Shown: in pieces, positions 4,335 to 8,316 of the stretch
Position numbering within the stretch: position 1 is the stretch's first letter
Layout: each line of letters starts with the position of its first letter
NCBI GenBank assembly: GCA_910586735.1
Contig: CAJUJW010000091.1
Location: forward strand, 1 to 8,316
DNA length: 8,316 bases
Source of the DNA: an uncultured Oscillibacter sp.
GTDB taxonomy: Bacteria; Bacillota; Clostridia; Oscillospirales; Oscillospiraceae
Reading direction: 5' to 3'
The notes under the pieces: model-generated
Seen by the model: the letters and a program-made list of their open reading frames with translations, nothing else
What the model was told of the DNA's origin: nothing
Database searches by the model: none
Translations under genes and position numbers: made by a program

Positions 4335-5231
4335 TCACGCCAAAAGCGCATTGATCTCCTCAATCTCCAAATCCTGGAGGGCCCAGTTGACCCCGTAGCC
4401 CACTACCCGGCTCAGCTCCCGGACCTGCTGGTCCACGTCCCGGGTGGTCACCGTCAAGGGGGCTTTCCCATGGCGGAGGCGGGTCTCGTCCAGCTCGGCG
4501 ACGCCGGATTCCTCCAGGAGGTCCGCCGCCAGGGTGGCCGCGTCCACCACCGTGGGCACCCCCACGGCGAACACCGGCACTCCCAGGGTCTCCCGGTTCA
4601 GCGCCGCGCGGTGGTTCCCCACGCCGGATCCGGGGACGATGCCCGTGTCCGAGAGCTGCACCGTGGCGCACATCCGGTTCACCCGCCGGGCGGCCAGGGC
4701 GTCGATGGCGATGACCAGGGCGGGTTTCACCTGCTCCACCAGGCCCCGGACGGCCTCGGCGGATTCGACGCCGGTGGTGCCCAGCACGCCGGACCGGAAC
4801 ACCGCCACGGGGCGGAACCCGGCGAAATGCTTGGGCATGGCGGAAATCAGGTGCCGGGTGACCAGCACGCTGTCCGTCGCCAGAGGACCCACGGCGTCCG
4901 GCGTCATGGCGGCGTTCCCCAGGCCCACCACCAGGGCCGGGCCCTCCGGCGGAACCATGGCCTTCAGCTGGGACCCCACCGCCCGGACGGCCCGCTCGAA
5001 AAAGTCCGCCTTCCGCTGCCAGAAGCTGGAGAGGTCGACGGTGAGATAGGTTCCCTGGGGCTTCCCCAGGGCCTCCTCCCCCCGCCGCTCCAGGATGTCC
5101 ACCCGGGTCACCGGATAGCCCTCCTCCTTGGACTTCGTGGCCTTGACGCCGGAGAGCCGGGTGGTCTTCTCCGTGGATTCCTGCCAGAGCTCCCGGGCCT
5201 CCAGGGCCAGGTCTGTGCGCTTCGCAAACAT
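4335..5231 (-). CDS. gpr: Germination protease (SASP-degrading endoprotease)
   Basis: A 298-residue spore protease of the A25 family, made as a zymogen in the forespore and active at germination, when it cuts SASPs to feed outgrowth. Visible hallmarks: RTDLALEA near the N-terminus (5-12), VVGLGNAAMTPDAVGPLA with D112 (101-118), VIAIDALAARRVNRMCATVQLSDTGI with D177 (173-198) and PGSGVGNHRAALN (200-212). D112 and D177 fall in the two aspartate motifs proposed as the active site in the Bacillus megaterium enzyme. The ATG at 5229-5231 has GGGAGG 7 nt upstream. Only five residues precede TDLALEA, so the propeptide is much shorter than the roughly 15 residues of Bacillus. A TTG at 5246 would add five more but overlaps the ribosome binding site. 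Convergent with the DegV-family gene. Confidence 0.95.
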   Translation of the reverse strand: MFAKRTDLALEARELWQESTEKTTRLSGVKATKSKEEGYPVTRVDILERRGEEALGKPQGTYLTVDLSSFWQRKADFFERAVRAVGSQLKAMVPPEGPALVVGLGNAAMTPDAVGPLATDSVLVTRHLISAMPKHFAGFRPVAVFRSGVLGTTGVESAEAVRGLVEQVKPALVIAIDALAARRVNRMCATVQLSDTGIVPGSGVGNHRAALNRETLGVPVFAVGVPTVVDAATLAADLLEESGVAELDETRLRHGKAPLTVTTRDVDQQVRELSRVVGYGVNWALQDLEIEEINALLA

Positions 5232-5264
5232 AGGGCCGCCTCCCAATCTGAAAATTTCTGGGCT

Positions 5265-5293
5265 TAGGGTTTGCGGAACGCGGCGGAATATGC
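5265..5293 (-). promoter_or_regulatory. Sigma-F/G-like promoter of gpr
   Basis: Minus strand: -35 GCATA (5289-5293), a 17-nt spacer and -10 AACCCTA (5265-5271), which keeps only part of the CATNHTA pattern. GCATATTCC is identical to the block in the SASP promoter, and the spacer length is the same. In Bacillus subtilis gpr is transcribed by the forespore factors sigma-F and sigma-G. The -10 is the weak part of the call. Confidence 0.45.
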
Positions 5294-5294
5294 G

Positions 5295-5324
5295 AGGGGC
5301 GCGCCGAAAACACAGCGCACCCCT
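5295..5324. other. Hairpin between the SLOG gene and the gpr promoter
   Basis: AGGGGCGCGC (5295-5304) and GCGCACCCCT (5315-5324) pair over 10 bp with one imperfect pair, which is a U-G wobble on the minus strand, around a 10-nt loop. It lies 40-69 nt past the SLOG stop codon and ends just before the gpr -35 box. No T-run follows on the minus strand. It may end the SLOG transcript inefficiently or act as a site near the gpr promoter. Confidence 0.35.
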
Positions 5325-5363
5325 TTGGCGTTTTTCAGCTATGCGGCGGACACGCGCCCCGGC

Positions 5364-5867
5364 TCAGACCAGGGGCAGGTCCACAATGGAGACGCCCCGG
5401 CTCATGGCGTACTGCATGGTGTACTGGGTGCCGCCGGGGGTGCCGTCGAAGGCGGCGATGAGCAGCGCGGCGTGGTCCACCATGTACCGGTCCCGCCGCT
5501 GCATGCAGTAGGGCGTGTAGCCGGCGGAGACCACGGTCTCAAAGTCGCAGGCGTCCACCAGCCGCCTGTACCGGGCCCTCTGAGCCGGGGACCAGGCGTC
5601 CGCCTGGGTGGGACAGGGAATGGCCGCCTCCACGGTGATGTCCGGGTATCTCTCCCGGAGGGCCAGGACGATTTCGCAGAAATAGAGGTCGCAGCCCAGG
5701 GCCATGCCGCAGAGGAAGTGGCGGAAGCCCTCGGCGCAGGCGGCCTCCGCCGCGTCGGCGATGCGCCGTTTCAGGGCCAGGCAGCGGGGATCCTCCTCGC
5801 AATAGCCCCAGGGCAGCTTTCCGGGGCGGTGCCCGGTGAAGCAGCAGCTGGTCTCTCTGGTCCGCAT
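5364..5867 (-). CDS. SLOG-superfamily protein (DUF1273, YpsA-like)
   Basis: A 167-residue single-domain protein with a Rossmann-like SLOG fold of the DUF1273/YpsA type, predicted to bind a nucleotide-derived ligand. Motifs: CCFTGHRPGKLP (8-19), the glycine-rich CGMALGCDLYFCEI (53-66), a central IPCPTQADAWSP block (83-94), RDRYMVDHAALLIAAFDG (125-142) and the phosphate-loop-like GTPGGTQYTMQYA (142-154). Length is typical. ATG at 5865-5867 follows a moderate AAGGGGG. The gene stands alone on the minus strand, divergent from the Nudix gene. Its promoter is almost consensus, with a LexA box in the spacer, so SOS control is likely. YpsA of Bacillus subtilis has been linked to oxidative stress and inhibition of cell division. 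Whether this protein shares that role is open. Confidence 0.85.
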   Translation of the reverse strand: MRTRETSCCFTGHRPGKLPWGYCEEDPRCLALKRRIADAAEAACAEGFRHFLCGMALGCDLYFCEIVLALRERYPDITVEAAIPCPTQADAWSPAQRARYRRLVDACDFETVVSAGYTPYCMQRRDRYMVDHAALLIAAFDGTPGGTQYTMQYAMSRGVSIVDLPLV

Positions 5868-5905
5868 GAGGCGCTTCCCCCTTTTGTTCCCGGCGTGATA
5901 CAGTC

Positions 5906-5934
5906 ATTATAGAACATCCGTTCTTAAATGTAAA
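5906..5934 (-). promoter_or_regulatory. Strong sigma-A promoter of the SLOG gene
   Basis: Minus strand: -35 TTTACA (5929-5934), spacer exactly 17 nt, -10 TATAAT (5906-5911). Eleven of twelve positions match consensus. The start codon is about 38 nt beyond the -10. A promoter this good would be very active unless repressed, which fits the operator in its spacer. Confidence 0.85.
5911..5924 (-). promoter_or_regulatory. LexA (SOS) box in the SLOG promoter
   Basis: Minus-strand AGAACGGATGTTCT: GAAC-GGAT-GTTC fits the 12-base core of the Firmicute SOS box (GAAC-RNRY-GTTY) completely, and the flanking A/T extends the symmetry. It sits inside the 17-nt spacer, abutting the -10. This is the strongest operator in the window. 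Confidence 0.8.
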
Positions 5935-5960
5935 GACTTTTCTTTTCCCGGCGGGAGGTG

Positions 5961-5966
5961 TATAAT
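5961..5966 (+). promoter_or_regulatory. Probable promoter -10 of the Nudix gene
   Basis: Perfect TATAAT, 42 nt before the start codon. The region at -35 distance (around 5938-5943, TTTTCT) is a poor match. The LexA box lies upstream of this promoter rather than within it, so control of the Nudix gene by the same repressor is uncertain. Confidence 0.55.
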
Positions 5967-6008
5967 AGAATCGTTGCGGCCCGCCGCCGCGGAAAGGAGA
6001 GACGAACC

Positions 6009-6476
6009 ATGCTCTATTCCACCCTGTGCTATCTGGAGCGGGGAGACGAGTACTTGATGCTCCACCGGGTGAAGAAGGTCCACGACGTGAACCAGGGCAA
6101 ATGGATCGGCGTGGGGGGCAAGTTCCAGGACGGGGAGAGCCCGGAAGACTGCGTCCTGCGGGAGTGCCTGGAGGAGACGGGGCTGACCCTGACGGACTAC
6201 CGCTACCGGGGAATCGTCACCTTCGTGTCCGACCAGGCCCCCACGGAGTACATGCACCTCTTCACCGCCTCCGCCTGGACGGGGACGGCCCACCCCTGCG
6301 ACGAGGGGGAGCTGGCCTGGATTAAAAAGGCGGACCTTTTGTCCCTGCCCCTGTGGGAGGGGGACAGGATTTTCCTCCGGCTTTTGGACGAGGGCGCGCC
6401 CTTCTTCTCCCTGAAACTCCGCTACGAGGGGGACCGGCTGGTCTCGGCGGCGCTGAACGGGAAGCCCCTGGACTGA
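6009..6476 (+). CDS. Nudix hydrolase, MutT/MutX (8-oxo-dGTP diphosphatase) type
   Basis: A 155-residue Nudix protein. The Nudix box is complete: G37-x5-E43-x7-R51-E52-C-L-E55-E56-T-G58-L59, the metal-binding loop that hydrolyses nucleoside diphosphate derivatives. The preceding YLMLHRVKKVHDVNQGKWIGVGGKF pattern (residues 15-39) is the one found in MutX of streptococci and MTH1-like enzymes, which remove oxidised dGTP before it is incorporated. The substrate is therefore inferred as 8-oxo-dGTP or a related nucleotide. ATG at 6009 has AAAGGAG about 9 nt upstream; the frame extends 17 codons further through the promoter and is not used. It is divergent from the SLOG gene (141 nt between start codons) and convergent with the acetyltransferase gene (23 nt between stops). 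Confidence 0.92.
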   Translation: MLYSTLCYLERGDEYLMLHRVKKVHDVNQGKWIGVGGKFQDGESPEDCVLRECLEETGLTLTDYRYRGIVTFVSDQAPTEYMHLFTASAWTGTAHPCDEGELAWIKKADLLSLPLWEGDRIFLRLLDEGAPFFSLKLRYEGDRLVSAALNGKPLD

Positions 6477-6477
6477 G

Positions 6478-6493
6478 CGCCCCGGGAGGGGCG
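6478..6493. terminator. Short GC hairpin between convergent genes, weak terminator
   Basis: CGCCCC (6478-6483)/GGGGCG (6488-6493) with loop GGGA occupies most of the 23-nt gap between the Nudix and acetyltransferase stop codons. Only three T follow on the plus strand (6498-6500), so termination is probably inefficient. Confidence 0.3.
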
Positions 6494-6499
6494 GCGGTT

Positions 6500-7105
6500 T
6501 CAGGTCTCCCGGTGCTCCCGGAGGGCGGCCTCCCACTTATCCCGGTCCTCCCCGGTGAGGGGGCGGATTACCCGGCAGGGGTTGCCCCCGGCAATCACCC
6601 GGGGCGGGATGTCCCGGTTCACAATGGACCCGGCGGCGATGACCGCCCCCTCCCCGATGGTCACGCCGGGGAGAATCACCGTGTTTCCGCCGATCCAGAC
6701 GTTGTCCTCAATGGTGACGGGGCGGCCGTACTCCAGGTCCGTGTTCCGCACCTCCGGCGTCAGCGGGTGGTTCACCGTGTAGACGCAGACCTTGGGCCCA
6801 AACATGACCCGGTTCCCGATGGTGATGGGGGCGATGTCCAGAAAGATACAGTCGTAGTTGGCAAAGAAGTAGTCCCCCACGGAAATCTGGGTCCCGTAGT
6901 CACAGCGGAAATTGGACTCCACCCAGGCGTCCTTCCCAGCGTGGCCAAAGAGCTCCCGGATAGTAGCGTCCCGGCCCTGGAAGTCGTCGGGGGCCAGGGT
7001 GTTGAGACGGTAGCACAGCCGCTTGGCCCGCATGCGGGCCTCCGTCAGTTCCGGGTCTGCGGGGTAGTAGAGTTTTCCGGCAAGGCGCTTTTCCTGTTCC
7101 GTCAT
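6500..7105 (-). CDS. Sugar O-acetyltransferase (maltose/galactoside acetyltransferase family)
   Basis: A 201-residue acetyl-CoA-dependent acetyltransferase with a left-handed beta-helix. The N-terminal maltose-acetyltransferase domain (about residues 4-55: KRLAGKLYYPADPEL...AKRLCYRLN) is followed by hexapeptide repeats from about 73 to 178 (ITIGNRV, VTIEDNVWIGG, VTIGEGAVIAAGS and similar). H113 in YTVNHPL matches the catalytic histidine of LacA/Maa. The C-terminal GGNPCRVIRPL is the usual family ending before a short helix. These enzymes acetylate maltose, glucose or galactosides, perhaps to detoxify non-metabolised sugars; the real substrate cannot be read from sequence. ATG at 7103-7105 follows AGGAGG 8 nt upstream. 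The gene has its own near-consensus promoter and no co-directional partner. Confidence 0.93.
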   Translation of the reverse strand: MTEQEKRLAGKLYYPADPELTEARMRAKRLCYRLNTLAPDDFQGRDATIRELFGHAGKDAWVESNFRCDYGTQISVGDYFFANYDCIFLDIAPITIGNRVMFGPKVCVYTVNHPLTPEVRNTDLEYGRPVTIEDNVWIGGNTVILPGVTIGEGAVIAAGSIVNRDIPPRVIAGGNPCRVIRPLTGEDRDKWEAALREHRET

Positions 7106-7136
7106 AGGGGGAACCTCCTGTCAAATCGTTTGGGCC

Positions 7137-7165
7137 ATTATAGCAGGGCCGGGGGGCAGGGTCAA
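7137..7165 (-). promoter_or_regulatory. Sigma-A promoter of the acetyltransferase gene
   Basis: Minus strand: -35 TTGACC (7160-7165), a 17-nt spacer and -10 TATAAT (7137-7142). Eleven of twelve positions match consensus. The start codon is about 31 nt downstream of the -10. Confidence 0.85.
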
Positions 7166-7210
7166 GAAGTGCTTGCATTTTCCGGCAGATTTGGTATAGT
7201 GGTGGAAGCC

Positions 7211-7244
7211 AAAAAACGAGCGGAGCCGAAGCTCCGCCCGTTTT
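7211..7244 (-). terminator. Intrinsic terminator of the symporter gene (UUCG loop)
   Basis: On the minus strand CAAAACG and the complementary CGTTTT flank a 7-bp stem GCGGAGC/GCTCCGC, separated from it by one mismatch and closed by a TTCG tetraloop. The hairpin runs into six T (complement of 7211-7216). It starts 34 nt past the stop codon at 7279. Confidence 0.88.
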
Positions 7245-7278
7245 GAGGCTAGGATGGTTTTCTCCCGGGAAGACTGCC

Positions 7279-8316
7279 TTACAGCGTCTCCTTCCGCTTG
7301 GGGGAGGTAATGGCCACAGCCCAGGAGGCCACCAGAATCACCGCGCCGACGGCATAGCCGATATAGTAGACGCTCTGTCCCTGGGTCTCGGCGTCCATGG
7401 TGAAGAAGTCGCCGATCTGGCCGCCCAGGATGAAGGCCATGGCTACGGGAACAATAAACTTCAGGCAGATGTCCATAAACCGGTTCAGCCAGTGAATCTG
7501 CTCCGCGCCGTGGTGAATCTCGTCGGTGATGGGCTTGGTCCGCAGCTCCCAGCCGATCATGACGCTCATAATCAGCGCGCCGGCGGGCATGGCCAGACCC
7601 TCGGAGAAGGCGTCCATGAAGTCCAGCCAGCAGTCGTTCCAGGGGCCGATGCCCAGCATCTTCTGGAAGGGGACCGGCACGAACATGGCGTTGCCCATGG
7701 CGTCCACATTGCTCCCCAGACCGTCCAGGGCCACAATGGCCGCCTCGATCATCACGGCAACGCACACCCAGAACACGGTCTTGGGCCGGTTGCCCTGCTT
7801 GCCCTTGCTCTCCGCGTGGTCCAGCAGGAAGGTGACCACCACCTCGATCAGGGCGATGGCGGAGGAAATGGCGGCCACCAGCACGAACAGGTAGAAAATC
7901 ACGCCGAACAGGGGGCCGATGGCGCCCATGGCCTGGAACACGTCCTGAAGGGTGATGAACAGCAGCTTGGGGCCGCTGAGAGTGGCGCTGGGACCGTAGG
8001 TCGCCACGGCGGCGGGGATGACGGCGATGCCCGCCATAATGGCCACCAAGGTGTCCGCAAAGACCACCACCACGGAGTTCTTCACGATGTTCTGGGATTT
8101 CTTCATATAGGAGCCGTAGGTGATGGTGATGCCCATGGCCAGGGACAGGGAGAAGAACATCTGCCCGCCGGCAGTGGCCAGAACAGAGACCAGGCCGGGA
8201 GCCTCCGGGATGAAGCCCGCCTCCACCGCGTAGCCGGGGAGGAACATGAACTTCAGGCCCTCCGCCGCGCCGGGCAGGGTGACGGAGCGGATGATGATGA
8301 TGACCAGCATCACGAA
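7279..8316 (-). CDS. Sodium:neurotransmitter symporter (NSS) family transporter, C-terminal part
   Basis: The last 346 codons of a sodium-dependent transporter of the LeuT/MhsT type; the N-terminal part lies beyond position 8316, and the frame is open to the end of the window. Members import amino acids or related amines with sodium. Visible hallmarks: GGQMFFSLSLAMGITITYGSY at about residues 50-70, corresponding to the TM6-to-intracellular region of LeuT-fold transporters; VAAISSAIALIE at about 147-158, corresponding to the TM8 sodium-site helix; and several further long hydrophobic helices. The protein ends in a short basic tail (TSPKRKETL). The symporter is followed by a strong terminator, so it is not co-transcribed with the acetyltransferase gene downstream. 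The substrate cannot be determined from this fragment. Confidence 0.93.
   Translation of the reverse strand, partial: FVMLVIIIIRSVTLPGAAEGLKFMFLPGYAVEAGFIPEAPGLVSVLATAGGQMFFSLSLAMGITITYGSYMKKSQNIVKNSVVVVFADTLVAIMAGIAVIPAAVATYGPSATLSGPKLLFITLQDVFQAMGAIGPLFGVIFYLFVLVAAISSAIALIEVVVTFLLDHAESKGKQGNRPKTVFWVCVAVMIEAAIVALDGLGSNVDAMGNAMFVPVPFQKMLGIGPWNDCWLDFMDAFSEGLAMPAGALIMSVMIGWELRTKPITDEIHHGAEQIHWLNRFMDICLKFIVPVAMAFILGGQIGDFFTMDAETQGQSVYYIGYAVGAVILVASWAVAITSPKRKETL

Noticed and set aside
3371..4363. 330-codon minus-strand frame opposite the DegV-family gene
   Set aside because: Shadow frame; the plus-strand product is a recognisable DegV protein with its own ribosome binding site and terminator.
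4360..5313. 317-codon alternative frame in the gpr region
   Set aside because: A glycine/arginine/proline-rich out-of-frame reading of gpr; Gpr motifs are in the other frame.
6353..7246. 297-codon plus-strand frame across the acetyltransferase gene
   Set aside because: Antisense shadow; the hexapeptide-repeat protein on the minus strand is unambiguous.

Overview
The window is chromosomal DNA of a GC-rich, endospore-forming member of the Clostridia. An alpha/beta-type small acid-soluble spore protein and the spore protease Gpr lie close together. AGGAGG-type ribosome binding sites are everywhere, and protein sequence and codon style fit the Oscillospiraceae (Flavonifractor/Oscillibacter-like). 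The family placement is an inference; the spore-forming Firmicute assignment is firm. Most genes are core or housekeeping.

Layout, left to right. (1) 1-943, minus strand: radC followed by the 5' end of uvrB, a DNA-repair operon. Its sigma-A promoter carries a LexA-like box inside the -35/-10 spacer. (2) 1125-2416, minus strand: two tandem paralogous DUF4230 envelope genes, one membrane-anchored and one apparent lipoprotein, 5 nt apart. They are much more AT-rich than their surroundings (by hand count, 18 G+C of 60 at 2041-2100, against 38 of 60 at 3961-4020). (3) 2417-3025: about 600 nt without a convincing gene but with several strong hairpins. One is a 75-nt nested hairpin whose G-U wobbles favour a minus-strand RNA. 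(4) 3026-3223, minus strand: a SASP gene with a sigma-G-like promoter and a clean terminator. (5) 3443-4282, plus strand: a divergent DegV-family (fatty-acid-binding) gene with its own promoter and terminator. (6) 4335-5231, minus strand: gpr, with a sigma-F/G-like promoter sharing a 9-base -35 block with the SASP promoter. (7) 5364-5867, minus strand: a SLOG/DUF1273 (YpsA-like) gene. It is divergent from a MutT/MutX-like Nudix gene on the plus strand (6009-6476). (8) 6500-7105, minus strand: a sugar O-acetyltransferase. (9) 7279-8316, minus strand: the C-terminal part of a sodium:neurotransmitter-type symporter ending in a UUCG terminator.

Three themes link the genes. The first is a putative SOS module. 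A near-perfect Firmicute LexA box (AGAACGGATGTTCT) sits between an almost consensus -35 and -10 of the SLOG gene. A weaker box occupies the same place upstream of radC-uvrB. The SLOG gene also neighbours a nucleotide-pool-cleaning Nudix gene, so a damage-induced role is a testable idea. The second is a spore module: SASP and the protease that degrades it at germination have matching forespore-type promoters. The third is the AT-rich DUF4230 island with its structured upstream region, which looks acquired or at least under different constraints.

The best candidate for something undescribed is the LexA-controlled SLOG gene, followed by the structured RNA or repeat element at 2509-2583 upstream of the DUF4230 pair.
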